Origin: Streptomyces sp. YS415
Lineage (GTDB): Bacteria; Actinomycetota; Actinomycetes; Streptomycetales; Streptomycetaceae
Direction: 5' to 3'
Length of the DNA stretch: 64,000 nucleotides
Assembly (NCBI RefSeq): GCF_023544665.1
Contig: NZ_JAMJFL010000008.1
Span: 62,001-126,000, forward strand
Made by a program: the position numbers and the translations under genes. The notes below the pieces were generated by a model, which ran no database searches, was not told the origin of the DNA, and worked only from the letters and a program-made list of their open reading frames with translations. Positions within the stretch are counted from its first letter, which is position 1; each line of letters opens with the position of its first letter. Positions 17,512 to 26,961 of this stretch are shown here, in pieces.

Positions 17512-18669
17512 TCAACTCACGGTGACGGCCGGCTCCCCCGACCCGACGCCGTCCTGCTCCATCCGCTCGGCGATCTTCATCGCCTCCTCGATGAGGGTCT
17601 CCACGATCTTCGACTCGGGCACGGTCTTGACGACCTCGCCCTTCACGAAGATCTGCCCCTTGCCGTTGCCGGAGGCGACCCCCAGGTCCGCCTCCCGGGC
17701 CTCGCCGGGACCGTTGACCACACACCCCATGACGGCCACCCGCAGCGGCACCTCCATGCCCTCCAGGCCCGCCGTGACCTCGTCGGCCAGCTTGTAGACG
17801 TCGACCTGGGCGCGTCCGCAGGAGGGGCACGAGACGATCTCCAGACGCCGCTGCCGCAGGCCCAGGGACTCCAGGATCTGGATGCCGACCTTGACCTCCT
17901 CGGCGGGCGGCGCCGACAGGGACACCCGGATCGTGTCGCCGATCCCCCGGCTGAGCAGCGCCCCGAAGGCCACCGCCGACTTGATCGTGCCCTGGAACGC
18001 GGGACCGGCCTCCGTCACCCCGAGGTGCAGCGGGTAGTCGCACTGCTCGGCGAGCAGCTGATAGGCGCTGACCATCACCACGGGGTCGTTGTGCTTCACG
18101 GAGATCTTGATGTCCCGGAACCCGTGCTCCTCGAACAGCGAGGCCTCCCACAGGGCGCTCTCCACCAGCGCCTCGGGCGTGGCCCTGCCGTGCTTCTGCA
18201 GCAGCCGCCGGTCCAGCGAGCCCGCGTTGACCCCGATCCTGATCGGGGTGCCGTGGTCGGCCGCGGCCCGCGCGATCTCCTTCACCCTGTCGTCGAACTG
18301 CTTGATGTTGCCGGGATTGACGCGTACGGCCGCACAGCCCGCCTCGATCGCGGCGAACACGTACTTGGGCTGGAAGTGGATGTCCGCGATCACCGGGATC
18401 TGCGACTTGCGCGCGATGGTCGCGAGGGCATCCGCGTCGTCCTGCGTGGGGCAGGCGACGCGGACGATCTGGCAGCCGGACGCGGTGAGTTCGGCGATCT
18501 GCTGCAGGGTGGCGCCGATGTCGGACGTGCGGGTCGTGGTCATCGACTGCACCGACACCGGGGCCCCGCCCCCGACCGCCACCGGTCCGACCTGGATCCG
18601 CCGCGACCGTCGCCGCTCGGCGATCGGCCGGACCGGTACCTCGGGAACGCCCAAGGGAATGGCGGTCAT
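17512..18669 (-). CDS. ispG: 4-hydroxy-3-methylbut-2-enyl diphosphate synthase (flavodoxin/ferredoxin)
   Basis: Iron-sulfur enzyme converting MEcPP to HMBPP, the penultimate MEP step. 385 residues, the short bacterial form. TIM-barrel N-terminal domain with [12 protein letters not shown], then the 4Fe-4S half with ligands Cys281 and Cys284 (CPSC), Cys316 ([10 protein letters not shown]) and Glu323. The ATG at 18669 is 4 bases past the hpnH stop. Embedded in the hopanoid run along with dxs. A housekeeping ispG copy elsewhere in the genome is likely for Streptomyces, but cannot be seen here. Confidence 0.96.
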   Translation of the reverse strand: MTAIPLGVPEVPVRPIAERRRSRRIQVGPVAVGGGAPVSVQSMTTTRTSDIGATLQQIAELTASGCQIVRVACPTQDDADALATIARKSQIPVIADIHFQPKYVFAAIEAGCAAVRVNPGNIKQFDDRVKEIARAAADHGTPIRIGVNAGSLDRRLLQKHGRATPEALVESALWEASLFEEHGFRDIKISVKHNDPVVMVSAYQLLAEQCDYPLHLGVTEAGPAFQGTIKSAVAFGALLSRGIGDTIRVSLSAPPAEEVKVGIQILESLGLRQRRLEIVSCPSCGRAQVDVYKLADEVTAGLEGMEVPLRVAVMGCVVNGPGEAREADLGVASGNGKGQIFVKGEVVKTVPESKIVETLIEEAMKIAERMEQDGVGSGEPAVTVS

Positions 18670-18673
18670 GGGG

Positions 18674-19696
18674 TCACTCCCGGTTTCCGCTGACCGTCTC
18701 GCGCATGGCCCGCAGCGACTCCTTCAGGGAGCCCATGGTGGCGAGGACGGCGGTGGGCTCGTAGCCGCAGTGCGCCATGCAGTTGGCGCAGCGCGGGTCC
18801 TTGCCGCGGCCGTACTTGTCCCAGTCGGTCTCCTCGATGAGTTCGCGGTACGTCGGCACGTAGCCGTCGCTCATCAGGTAGCAGGGGCGCTGCCAGCCGA
18901 AGAGCGAGTAGTTCGGGATCGCCCACGCGGTGCACGGGAAGTCGACCTTGCCCTCCAGGAAGTCCAGGAAGAGCGGGGAGTGGTTGAGCCGCCACCTGCG
19001 CCGGTTGCCGCCCGCGAAGGCCTTCTTGAACAGCTCGCGGGTCTGCTCCACGCCCAGGAAGTGCTCCTGGTCGGGGGCCTTCTCGTAGGCGTAGGCGGGC
19101 GAGATCATCATCTCGTCGACCTTCAGGTCGTCGTTGAGGAAGTTGAGGACCTCGATGATGGTCTGCGGGGTGTCGGTGTTGAAGAAGGTGGAGTTCGTGG
19201 TGACCCGGAAGCCGCGCCGCTTGGCCTCCTTGATCGCCTCCACCGCCTCGTCGAACACGCCCTCCTTGGCCACCGACTCGTCGTGGCGCTCGCGCAGGCC
19301 GTCGATGTGCACGGCGAAGGCGAAGTAGGGCGAGGGCTTGAACTTGTCCATCTTCTTGCGCAGCAGCATGGCGTTGGTGCACAGGAAGACGTATTTCCGC
19401 TTGGCCACCAACTGCCGCACGATCTCGTCGATCTGCGGGTGCATCAGGGGCTCGCCACCGGCGATCGACACCATCGGCGCGCCGGATTCGAGCACCGCGC
19501 CCACGGCCTGTGCGACCGGCATGCGCTGCTTGAGCACACCCGCCGGATGCTGGATCTTGCCGCATCCCTCGCACGCGAGGTTGCACGCGTAAAGCGGTTC
19601 CAGCTCCACGATGAGCGGGAACTTGTCGCGCTTGCGGAGCTTTTGTTCAGCCAAGTACGTAGCGACCTTGATGGACTGACGCAGCGGCATGGCCAT
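18674..19696 (-). CDS. hpnH: Radical SAM adenosylhopane synthase
   Basis: Radical SAM enzyme that attaches the 5'-deoxyadenosyl group to diploptene, giving adenosylhopane, the first C35 hopanoid. 340 residues. The cluster motif CNLACEGC provides Cys38, Cys42 and Cys45, followed by the GGEP motif in [13 protein letters not shown]-terminal set of cysteines ([15 protein letters not shown], about 302-316) could hold an auxiliary site, as in other HpnH. The ATG at 19696 follows AGGAGGTGAG; two upstream starts overlap hpnG and lack a site. It starts 5 bases after the hpnG stop. Confidence 0.95.
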   Translation of the reverse strand: MAMPLRQSIKVATYLAEQKLRKRDKFPLIVELEPLYACNLACEGCGKIQHPAGVLKQRMPVAQAVGAVLESGAPMVSIAGGEPLMHPQIDEIVRQLVAKRKYVFLCTNAMLLRKKMDKFKPSPYFAFAVHIDGLRERHDESVAKEGVFDEAVEAIKEAKRRGFRVTTNSTFFNTDTPQTIIEVLNFLNDDLKVDEMMISPAYAYEKAPDQEHFLGVEQTRELFKKAFAGGNRRRWRLNHSPLFLDFLEGKVDFPCTAWAIPNYSLFGWQRPCYLMSDGYVPTYRELIEETDWDKYGRGKDPRCANCMAHCGYEPTAVLATMGSLKESLRAMRETVSGNRE

Positions 19697-19701
19697 CTGG
19701 C

Positions 19702-20343
19702 TCACCTCCTGGGGAGCAGCAAGGAACGGTGCCATTCGAAGAAAGCGGGAAGGACCGACCGGAGGACACGGAACGCCGATATTCCCCCGCGTACCGTGCC
19801 GATCCGGACGAGTTCATGTTCTGGAGCGTCCACGACCACCCGTACGGCCGCAACGGGGCGCTCGCCCGCGCGCACGGCGCTCAGGAGCGTCGCGGCCGAC
19901 TCCATGTCGACGGCGATCGCGCCGGTCGCGCGCAGACCGGCGCGTTCCTGACCGCGGACCACATGATCGGATCCGGTGAGCGGTCCGGTGTGCACGGTCC
20001 GCCCCGGGACCGCGCGGGTGAGTTCCTTGACCAGCAGCTCGGTCGCCACGCACGGGGTGGTTCCGCGCGGATCGCGGGTCTCCTCGGCGACGACCAGGTC
20101 GCCGGGGTGCATCCCGGGGGCCAGCCCCGCGCAGAAGCCGGTGGCGAGGACGGCGGCCCCGGCCAGCGCCGGCTGGGCGAGGGCCCGGCCGACGGAGCGC
20201 TCGGCCGCCCTGGGTCCCATGCCGGTCCGCACGACGGTGACCGGCCCGCCGGCGCCGCGCCGGCCGCCCGTGCGCAGTGCGAGGCGCTCGATGCCGAGGG
20301 CGCAGGCGATCAGCAGCGGGGCCGGAGCGGGCTGGGTGCTCAT
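19702..20343 (-). CDS. hpnG: Adenosylhopane nucleosidase (phosphorylase-family)
   Basis: A 213-residue member of the MTA/SAH nucleosidase-like phosphorylase superfamily, expected to strip adenine from adenosylhopane to give ribosylhopane or its phosphate. Fold markers are TGFCAGLAPGMHPGDLVVAEE (about 72-92), the purine site region and the base-binding DMESAA motif near residue 150. The start ATG overlaps the shc stop by one base (TGATG). Note that HpnG is smaller and more divergent than housekeeping Pfs; identity rests on its position between shc and hpnH. Confidence 0.9.
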   Translation of the reverse strand: MSTQPAPAPLLIACALGIERLALRTGGRRGAGGPVTVVRTGMGPRAAERSVGRALAQPALAGAAVLATGFCAGLAPGMHPGDLVVAEETRDPRGTTPCVATELLVKELTRAVPGRTVHTGPLTGSDHVVRGQERAGLRATGAIAVDMESAATLLSAVRAGERPVAAVRVVVDAPEHELVRIGTVRGGISAFRVLRSVLPAFFEWHRSLLLPRR

Positions 20344-22334
20344 CAGCTCCCCTTGGCATGGGCGAAGGGCTCGCCGTGCACGTACCGGCCGAGCGCGGTG
20401 AGCGGGAAGACCTGCCGGTAGAGGTGGTAGTTGATGGAGAAGTCCCAGGGGAATCCGGTGCCGGTGAAGTACGGCTCGTCCCAGGATCCGTCCGGTCGCT
20501 GGGTGGCCGCGAGCCAGGCGACCCCGCGCTCCACGGCCCGGGAGTCCTTCTCCCCCGCGGCCAGCAGCGCCATCAGCGCCCAGGCGGTCTGCGAGGCGGT
20601 GGAGGCGCCCCGGCCGCTCCAGCCCTTGGCGTCCCGGTAGGAGCGCAGGTCCTCGCCCCAGCCGCCGTCGTCGTTCTGGACGGACTCCAGCCAGGCCACG
20701 GCCCGGCGGATCGCCGGGTGCGCGGTGGGGATCCCGGCGGCGGTGAGGGCGGGTACGACGGATCCGGTGCCGTAGATGTAGTTCACGCCCCAGCGTCCGA
20801 ACCACGAGCCGTCCGCCTCCTGTTCGGCGAGCAGCCACTGGATGCCCCGCCGGGTGCGCGGGTCGTGAGCGAGGCCCTCCACGGCGAGCATCTCCACGAC
20901 GTGCGCGGTGACATCGGCCGACGGCGGGTCGATGACCTCGCCGAAGTCGCAGAACGGCAGCCGGTTGGGGAAAGGGCTGGTGTTGTCGACGTCGAAGGCG
21001 CCCCAGGCACCGTTCCTGGACTGCATGCCGAGGCTCCAGCGGACCCCGCGCCCGATCGCCCTCTCCACCCGCTCCGGGTCGTGGTGGCGGACCCGGCGCA
21101 GCGCGAGGACCACCTCGGCGGTGTCGTCGATGTCGGGGTAGTTGTCGTTGTGGAACTCGAACGCCCAGCCGCCCGGCGGCAGTTGGGGGCGCTTCACGGC
21201 CCAGTCACCGGGCCGGACGATCTCCTCGCCGAGCATCCAGTCGGCCGCCTTGACCAGTTGCGGATGGTCGGCGGGCAGCCCGGCGTCGGCGAGCGCGATG
21301 GTGGCGAGGCAGGTGTCCCACACCGGCGACTGGCAGGCCTCGATCATGCGGGCGCCGTCCTCGCGCCAGACGGCGAAGCGGTCCAGCGACGCGAGCCCTT
21401 CCCGGATCACCGGGTGCTGGAGGTCGTAGCCGAGCAGATGCAGGGCGATGATCGAGTACACGGCGGGGGGCTGGATGCCGCCCCAGCAGCCGTCGTTCTC
21501 CTGGCGCTCGATGATCCAGCGGGCGGCGGTGTTCATCGCGGCCCGGCGCAGCCTGCGCGGGGCGATCCGGCGCAGCTGGTGCAGCGCCTTGTCGAGCCGC
21601 TGGAAGGCGCCGTCCCAACTCACGGCCCGGGCCAGGGGCTTGGGCGGGTTGGGGTTCGCCGGGTCGGTGTGCAGTTCGTCCAGCGGGAAGGGCGCGGGGC
21701 GTACCGGCCGCTTGGCGGAGACGATCGTCAGCGGGACGATGGTCTGCCGGGCCCAGCAGCCGAAGTCGTAGATGTTGAGCGGCACCCAGGCGGGGAACCA
21801 GATGAGCTCGGGCGGGAGTTCGGGCAGGTCCTCCCACTTCCACCAGCCGAACAGGGCCAGCCAGATCCGGGTGAACACCCGGGCCGCGGCGATGCCGCCC
21901 CGGGCCCTGATCCACGCCGACGCCTTCGCCATGTGGGGCGCGTCCGGCGCGTCGCCCGCCAGGCGCAGCGCGACATAGGCCTCGACGGTGGCGGAGAGGT
22001 CGCCGGGTCCGCCGTAGAAGGTGGCCCAGGTGCCGTCCTCGCGCTGCTCGCCGCGGATGAACAGGGCGGCGGCGTGGGCGGTGGACTCCTCCAGGATGCC
22101 CAGGAACTGACGGAGCAGCAGATCCTCGGCGTCCATGGTGACGTTCGTCTCGAGGTCGCCCTTCCACCAGCCCTCGGCGTCCTGCCGGGACAGCAGGAAG
22201 TCGGTGGCACGCCGCATGGCGTGCTGGGCGGCGTCGTGGACCCCCGCCGCCGCGGGGGCGATGCTGTCGGTTTCGCTGGCCGCGGCAGCGCGGGGCGGCA
22301 GGGCCCCGGTGCTTCCGTCGGTCGTCGCTGTCAT
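20343..22334 (-). CDS. shc: Squalene-hopene cyclase
   Basis: Monotopic membrane triterpene cyclase that folds squalene into hopene and hopanol. 663 residues. Catalytic acid motif DIDDTAE at 401-407, several QW repeats (for example QEADGSWFGRWG, QNDDGGWGED and QRPDGSWDE), and the C-terminal FTGTGFPWDFSINYHLYRQVFPLTALGRY block. The N-terminal 30 residues are Ala/Ser-rich and not conserved. It is separated from the upstream prenyl-diphosphate synthase by 119 bases with a hairpin, and overlaps hpnG by a single base. The enzyme defines the cluster. Confidence 0.97.
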   Translation of the reverse strand: MTATTDGSTGALPPRAAAASETDSIAPAAAGVHDAAQHAMRRATDFLLSRQDAEGWWKGDLETNVTMDAEDLLLRQFLGILEESTAHAAALFIRGEQREDGTWATFYGGPGDLSATVEAYVALRLAGDAPDAPHMAKASAWIRARGGIAAARVFTRIWLALFGWWKWEDLPELPPELIWFPAWVPLNIYDFGCWARQTIVPLTIVSAKRPVRPAPFPLDELHTDPANPNPPKPLARAVSWDGAFQRLDKALHQLRRIAPRRLRRAAMNTAARWIIERQENDGCWGGIQPPAVYSIIALHLLGYDLQHPVIREGLASLDRFAVWREDGARMIEACQSPVWDTCLATIALADAGLPADHPQLVKAADWMLGEEIVRPGDWAVKRPQLPPGGWAFEFHNDNYPDIDDTAEVVLALRRVRHHDPERVERAIGRGVRWSLGMQSRNGAWGAFDVDNTSPFPNRLPFCDFGEVIDPPSADVTAHVVEMLAVEGLAHDPRTRRGIQWLLAEQEADGSWFGRWGVNYIYGTGSVVPALTAAGIPTAHPAIRRAVAWLESVQNDDGGWGEDLRSYRDAKGWSGRGASTASQTAWALMALLAAGEKDSRAVERGVAWLAATQRPDGSWDEPYFTGTGFPWDFSINYHLYRQVFPLTALGRYVHGEPFAHAKGS

Positions 22335-22387
22335 GGCTTCCCCTTAAGTGCAGTGTGCAAGTGGTGCTCTGCTGTGGGTCCGCCGTC

Positions 22388-22419
22388 GGCCGGTGCGCGC
22401 TGTTCCCGCGCCACCGGCC
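22388..22419. other. Stem-loop between the prenyl-diphosphate synthase gene and shc
   Basis: GGCCGGTG (22388-22395) pairs with CACCGGCC (22412-22419), extended by GCGC/GCGC after one bulged base, leaving a 7-base loop. It is the only long gap inside the cluster and has no T-run. It may act as partial terminator, mRNA stabiliser or processing site. Confidence 0.55.
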
Positions 22420-22453
22420 GGCGACTACGCGAGGACTATTCGACCGATAGTGA

Positions 22454-23581
22454 TCATCTCTTTCGTACGACGACGAAGTCGGCCAGCGCCGTGAACTGGG
22501 CCCGCACCCGGTCGGGCATGTCGACGGCGTCCAGGGCTTCGATGGCGACGGTGTGCTGACGGCGCGCCTCGTCCGCGGTCCACTCGCGGCCGCCGGCCTC
22601 CTCGATGAGGGCGGCGCGGGTGGCGAACTCCTCCTCGGAGAAGGTCTCGAAGTCGCTGCTCTTGGCGTCGGCGGCCAGCAGCTCGGCGAGCTGCTCGGAG
22701 GCGGCACCGCCCGCCGCGAGCGCGGCCACGACCGGCAGGGACTTCTTGCGCTGGCGCAGATCGCTCCAGGTCTGCTTGCCGGTGGCGACCGGGTCGCCCC
22801 AGATGCCGAGGAGGTCGTCGACGGCCTGGAAGGCGAGGCCGAGGTGGTAGCCGTACTTCTCCAGGGTGTCGGCGGTGCGGTCGTCCGCGCCGCCGAGCAC
22901 CGCGCCGATGGAACTGGCGCAGGCCAGCAGGGCGCCGGTCTTGTTGCCCTCCATCTCCAGGCACTCCTCGACGCTGACGCGGTCGCGGTGCTCGTAGGAG
23001 ATGTCCTGAGCCTGTCCGTCGATCAGCGCGCGGGTGGCACTGGTCAGCCGGCGGGTGGCGCGGCCGGCCTGGACGGTGCCCAGCTCCAGCAGCAGCTCGT
23101 TGGCGAGGGCGAACAGGGCGTCGCCGACCAGGATGGCCTGGGCGGGGCCGTGCACCTTCCACACCGTGTCGCGGTGCCGACGCTGCTCGTCGCCGTCCAT
23201 CAGGTCGTCGTGCAGGAGCGAGAAGTTGTGGACGAGTTCGACGGCGACCGCGCCGGGGATGCCGGCCTCGGGGGCGGCGCCGGTGACCTCGGCGGAGAGC
23301 ACGGCGAGGGCGGGGCGCACGGCCTTGCCGCCGTCGCCGGCAGTGGGCCTGCCCTGGGCGTCGATCCAGCCGAAGTGGTAGGCGGAGACGGTGTCCATGG
23401 GGGGCGCCAGGCGGTCGATCGCCGCCCGCAGCACCGGGGTGGCCAGGGTCCGGCCGCGCTCCAGGAGCGCGGTCACGTCCACCGCCTCGGAAGCCGTCGA
23501 GGCCGGGGGCACAGGGGGCACAGTCTCTCCTCTTGTTGCGGTACCGGGGGTGCGGGGACCAGCCGCGCGCTGATGGAGCAT
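22454..23581 (-). CDS. Polyprenyl diphosphate synthase of the hopanoid cluster
   Basis: Trans-isoprenyl diphosphate synthase, 375 residues. First Asp-rich motif DDLMD (125-129), second DDLLGIWGD (255-263), with GGKAVRP (84-90) as the IPP-binding lysine site. It should supply farnesyl diphosphate for squalene, although chain length cannot be read reliably; the residues before the first motif (NFSLLH) suit C15-C20 products. The start ATG overlaps the hpnE stop as TGATG with GAGGAGG upstream. Called hopD in some Streptomyces descriptions. The first 35 residues are a non-conserved Ala/Pro-rich extension. Confidence 0.92.
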   Translation of the reverse strand: MLHQRAAGPRTPGTATRGETVPPVPPASTASEAVDVTALLERGRTLATPVLRAAIDRLAPPMDTVSAYHFGWIDAQGRPTAGDGGKAVRPALAVLSAEVTGAAPEAGIPGAVAVELVHNFSLLHDDLMDGDEQRRHRDTVWKVHGPAQAILVGDALFALANELLLELGTVQAGRATRRLTSATRALIDGQAQDISYEHRDRVSVEECLEMEGNKTGALLACASSIGAVLGGADDRTADTLEKYGYHLGLAFQAVDDLLGIWGDPVATGKQTWSDLRQRKKSLPVVAALAAGGAASEQLAELLAADAKSSDFETFSEEEFATRAALIEEAGGREWTADEARRQHTVAIEALDAVDMPDRVRAQFTALADFVVVRKR

Positions 23582-24975
23582 CAGGCCGCCTCCTCCACTT
23601 CGAAGAGGTGACGGGGGCGGGGCCGGCCCAGGGCGCTCAGCGCGGCGTCGGCCGCGCTCACACCGCTGCGGACCGCACTCTCCATGGTCGCGGGCCACCC
23701 GGTGGCGGTCCACGCTCCGGCCAGGTAGAGGCCGGCGGCCTTGGTGCGGGTGCCGGGCCGCAGCCGCCCGACACCGGGGGTGGGGGCGAACGTCGCCGTG
23801 CGCTCCCGGGTCACGAAGAAGTCCTTCACCTCGGCGCCCCGGACCCGCGGCAGCAGCCGGGCCAGCTCCGGCAGGTACTTCTCGCGCAGCTGGGCCACCG
23901 GGGCGTCGATCTCGTGGTGGGCGGCCGACTGGGACAGCGCGAGGTACTGCCCCTCGCGCAGCCCGGAGGATTCGGTCCGGTCGAACACCCACTGCACCGG
24001 AGTGCCGAGGGCGGCGAAGAAGGGGGTGCTGAGCACCGGGCGGTCGTAGACGACATGGACGTTCAGGATCGGCGCGGTGCCGATGTCGAGCAGCCGCCCG
24101 GGATCGTCCAGGGCTCCCTCGGGCAGCAGGTCGTGGGCCTCGCCCTGCGGTACGGCGAGGACGACGGCGTCCGCCCGGAGCGTCTCGCCGGGCACCTCGA
24201 CGCTCCAGCGGCCGTCGTCGTCACGGGAGACGGAGCCGACCCGGGTACGGGTCTCGGTGCGCACGCCCGCGGAGTCGAGCGCCTTGCGGGCCAGCCGGTC
24301 GTGCAGGTCGCCCAGCGGCACGTGCGCCCATCCGATGTCGGCCGCGCCGGGGTCGGACAGCAGTCCGGTCTTGAAGACCATCGCGGCGAGCCCCAGCGAG
24401 GCGTCCTCCGCGAACGCGTTCAGGGTGGCGATGCCGACCAGGTTCCACAGGGCCGTGACGGCACGCGGGGACTGCCCGTGCGCGGCCAGCCAGGTGCCGA
24501 AGTTCTGCGCGTCCAGGGCCGGATCGGCGAGGTCGAGCGACATCAGCGCGAGCGCGGCACGCCCCACGGCGGCGCGCTCGGCGAGGGAGAGGTGCGGGTA
24601 GGTGGCGAGGCTGCGGCCCAGGTGCAGCGGTACCGGCAGCGGGTCGCGCCGGATCCTGCCGAGCCGCCGCCCCTCGGGCTTGGCCAGGTCGAGTACGGGC
24701 ACGTCGAGACGATCCTGCAGCGGCGCCAGCGCGGTCCCCTCGATCCGGTCGAGGAACCAGCGGTAGGCGGTGCAGCAGCGCAGGTAGACGTGCTGGCCGT
24801 TGTCGACGGTGAGGTCGCCGCGCTGGAAGGAGAAGGCGAGTCCGCCCAGCCGGGGCCGGCCCTCCAGGAGGGTCACGCGCACCCCCGCGTCGGCGAGCGC
24901 CAGCGCCGCGGTGATGCCGGCGAGTCCGCCGCCGACCACGACGGCGTGGCCTCCGGTCGTGATGCCGTCGGTCAT
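23581..24975 (-). CDS. hpnE: Hydroxysqualene reductase / FAD amine-oxidase-type desaturase HpnE
   Basis: FAD-dependent oxidoreductase of the phytoene-desaturase fold; in the HpnCDE route it reduces hydroxysqualene to squalene. 464 residues. The dinucleotide motif VVVGGGLAGITAALALADAG begins at residue 12, and the C-terminal FAD segment reads GLYLAGAWTATGWPATMESAVRSG. The start ATG at 24975 overlaps the stop of the 46-codon gene before it (ATGA) and follows GGGAGGG. It is directly linked to the prenyl-diphosphate synthase by TGATG. Confidence 0.94.
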   Translation of the reverse strand: MTDGITTGGHAVVVGGGLAGITAALALADAGVRVTLLEGRPRLGGLAFSFQRGDLTVDNGQHVYLRCCTAYRWFLDRIEGTALAPLQDRLDVPVLDLAKPEGRRLGRIRRDPLPVPLHLGRSLATYPHLSLAERAAVGRAALALMSLDLADPALDAQNFGTWLAAHGQSPRAVTALWNLVGIATLNAFAEDASLGLAAMVFKTGLLSDPGAADIGWAHVPLGDLHDRLARKALDSAGVRTETRTRVGSVSRDDDGRWSVEVPGETLRADAVVLAVPQGEAHDLLPEGALDDPGRLLDIGTAPILNVHVVYDRPVLSTPFFAALGTPVQWVFDRTESSGLREGQYLALSQSAAHHEIDAPVAQLREKYLPELARLLPRVRGAEVKDFFVTRERTATFAPTPGVGRLRPGTRTKAAGLYLAGAWTATGWPATMESAVRSGVSAADAALSALGRPRPRHLFEVEEAA

Positions 24976-25112
24976 CGTGTGCCCTCCCCCGAACGGCCGC
25001 CGCGGTGCCTGAACCATGCACGGTCGGCCGTCTCCGTCAGGGACGCCGCCGCACCGCGGAGGGTTGCCTGCCACTTCTCACCGGTGCCATCGCCTCGGAC
25101 CGCACAGTCCAT
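24972..25112 (-). CDS. DUF6380-type 46-residue protein between hpnD and hpnE
   Basis: A short open frame reading MDCAVRGDGTGEKWQATLRG and on, ending RSGEGTR. The ATG overlaps the hpnD stop as TGATG and its stop overlaps the hpnE start as ATGA, so it exactly bridges the two genes. I recall a DUF6380 family in this very position in other streptomycetes with the shared phrase GEK..ATLRGAAASLTE. No membrane segment, basic, no known function. It could be a real peptide or mainly a translational bridge. Confidence 0.75.
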   Translation of the reverse strand: MDCAVRGDGTGEKWQATLRGAAASLTETADRAWFRHRGGRSGEGTR

Positions 25113-26062
25113 CAGGCCCGCCTCCTGATCGTCCGCCGCGACACATGCCGGCTGTCGAGACCGGACAGGCCGCGCACGGCGACGTAGGCCTTCTCGCGTC
25201 CCGGCAGGGAGACCCGCCCGCGCAGCACCGCCTCCGGCTCGCGCTCGATGCGGTCCAGCAGGCGGCGGTAGATGCCGGCCATGGCGGCGACACAGGCGCC
25301 GCTGCGCCGGTCGAGCATCGGGAGCAGCCGGTAGCCCTCGGCGAAAAGGGCGCGGGCCCTGCGCACTTCGAAGTGCACGAGGCCCGCGAAGTCCGCGCCC
25401 TCCGGCACGGCCGGACTGGCGAACCCGGCCGAACAGCCGAATTTCGCGAGGTCGTCGGAGGGCAGATAGGTGCGGCCGCCCTCGGCGTCCTCGCGCACGT
25501 CTCTCAGGATGTTGGTGAGTTGGAGCGCGAGCCCGAGCGTGTCCGCGTACTCCGGCGCGCGCTCGGCGCCGCGCGCCCCGGGTTCGGTGCCGAACACCCC
25601 GAGCGAGAGCCGCCCGATGGCACCCGCCACACAGCGGCAGTACACCTTCAGGTCGTCCCAGGTCTCGTACGTCTCGCCGCGTACGTCCATCAGCACGCCG
25701 TCGATCAGCTCGTCCAGGCCGTCGAGGGGGATCGGGAATACCTCGGCGGCATGGGCGAGGGCGACCGCGACCGGGTCGGTGTCGTCCTCGTCGACCGCGC
25801 CGTCCCGTACCCGGGTGAGCAGCGCCCGGGTGTCCTCGAGTCTGGCGACCTTGACCTCGTGGGCCAGCGCGCCGTCGCCGATGTCGTCGACACGGCGCGA
25901 GAACGCGTACAGCGCCGACATCGCGCGCCGCTTCGGCGTCGGCAGCAACCGGATGCCGTACGCGAAGTTGCGTGCCTGCTGTCCGGTGACGGCCTCGCAG
26001 TAGCTGTAGGCGGCGAGTACCGGTGCGGACGCGTCTGGTGCGAACTCCACAGTCCGGATCAC
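25112..26062 (-). CDS. hpnD: Presqualene diphosphate synthase HpnD
   Basis: Squalene/phytoene-synthase-fold enzyme that joins two farnesyl diphosphates into presqualene diphosphate. 316 residues. First Asp motif in RRVDDIGDG (about 57-64), second in LQLTNILRDVREDAEGGRTYLP (about 176-197), the substrate-binding YCRCVAG near 141. The GTG at 26062 overlaps the hpnC stop as GTGA. The stop overlaps the DUF6380 start. With hpnC and hpnE it makes squalene without a classical squalene synthase. Confidence 0.95.
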   Translation of the reverse strand: MIRTVEFAPDASAPVLAAYSYCEAVTGQQARNFAYGIRLLPTPKRRAMSALYAFSRRVDDIGDGALAHEVKVARLEDTRALLTRVRDGAVDEDDTDPVAVALAHAAEVFPIPLDGLDELIDGVLMDVRGETYETWDDLKVYCRCVAGAIGRLSLGVFGTEPGARGAERAPEYADTLGLALQLTNILRDVREDAEGGRTYLPSDDLAKFGCSAGFASPAVPEGADFAGLVHFEVRRARALFAEGYRLLPMLDRRSGACVAAMAGIYRRLLDRIEREPEAVLRGRVSLPGREKAYVAVRGLSGLDSRHVSRRTIRRRA

Positions 26063-26961
26063 CCCTCTCCTCGCAGAGTCACGCCCACCTCGCGCAGCAG
26101 TCGAACCTTGCCGGGCTTGGGCGGGCCGGGAAGTACGTCGAAATCGGCGGCGGCGATCGCGTGGATCGCCGCCCTTCCCCCCGCCACGAACCCTGCGAGC
26201 AGCAGTCTGAGCCTGCCGTGGACGCTACCCACCAGGGGGGCGCCCTCATTCAGGAGATCGCGGGCCCGTTGGGCTTCGTAGGCGATCAGTGCGCGCACCG
26301 ACGCCCCCGCGGTGGTCGTGACGAGATCCGCCTCCTGGACGTGAAAGCGCTTCATGTCCGCGGCGGGCAGGTAGATGCGGTCGCGGCCGAGGTCCTCGGC
26401 GACGTCCTGGAGGTGCTCGACGATCTGCAGGGCGGTGCAGATCGCGTCGGAGCGGCGGATCCGCTCGGGGGTGGCGGTGCCGGTCACGGCGAGGACGAGA
26501 TGTCCGACGGGGTTGGCGGACAGCGCGCAGTAGGCGAGCAGGTCGTCGTAGCTCTCGTAGCGGCTGACCAGCTGGTCCTGGCGGTTGGCAGCGATCAGGC
26601 CGAGGAACGGCTCGGGGGTCAGCGAGCAGCGGCGGACCGTGGGCTGCAGGCGGCGCAGCAGGGGGTGGCGGGGCGTGGCGTCGAACACGCGTCGCAGGTC
26701 GGCCTCGAAGGCGTCCAGCATCAGCAGGCGGTCGTCGGCATCCGTGGCCGACACGCCGAGCAGCCGTGCGTCGGCGCCGCCGGGGGCCAGATCTCCGTCG
26801 CCGATGTCGTCGACGAGGCGGGCGAAGCCGTAGACGGCCATGAGGTCGGTGCGCCAGGCCCGGGGCAGGAAGAAGGGGGCCACGGGGAAGTTCTCGTGCG
26901 CGGCCTTGTCGAGCGTGCCGCGCTCCGCCTCACCGGCGTGCGGCGTGCCGGTACCCGTCAC
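26059..26961 (-). CDS. hpnC: Hydroxysqualene synthase HpnC
   Basis: Second squalene/phytoene-synthase-fold protein; converts presqualene diphosphate to hydroxysqualene. About 300 residues. First Asp motif ARLVDDIGDGDL, second LQIVEHLQDVAEDLGRDRIYLP, conserved NFPVAPFFLPRAWR near the start. The GTG at 26961 is preferred because a 21-codon frame ends on it with a GTGA overlap; an in-frame ATG ten codons upstream (26991) has no ribosome site. First enzyme gene of the leftward cluster, so it lies nearest the promoter region. Confidence 0.93.
   Translation of the reverse strand: MTGTGTPHAGEAERGTLDKAAHENFPVAPFFLPRAWRTDLMAVYGFARLVDDIGDGDLAPGGADARLLGVSATDADDRLLMLDAFEADLRRVFDATPRHPLLRRLQPTVRRCSLTPEPFLGLIAANRQDQLVSRYESYDDLLAYCALSANPVGHLVLAVTGTATPERIRRSDAICTALQIVEHLQDVAEDLGRDRIYLPAADMKRFHVQEADLVTTTAGASVRALIAYEAQRARDLLNEGAPLVGSVHGRLRLLLAGFVAGGRAAIHAIAAADFDVLPGPPKPGKVRLLREVGVTLRGEG

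Noticed and set aside
15568..18693. Open frame of more than 1,000 codons on the plus strand opposite dxs and ispG
   Set aside because: It is the antisense shadow of high-GC codon bias; the protein is low-complexity Gly/Val/Arg/Asp-rich with no domain, while the minus strand carries complete MEP enzymes.
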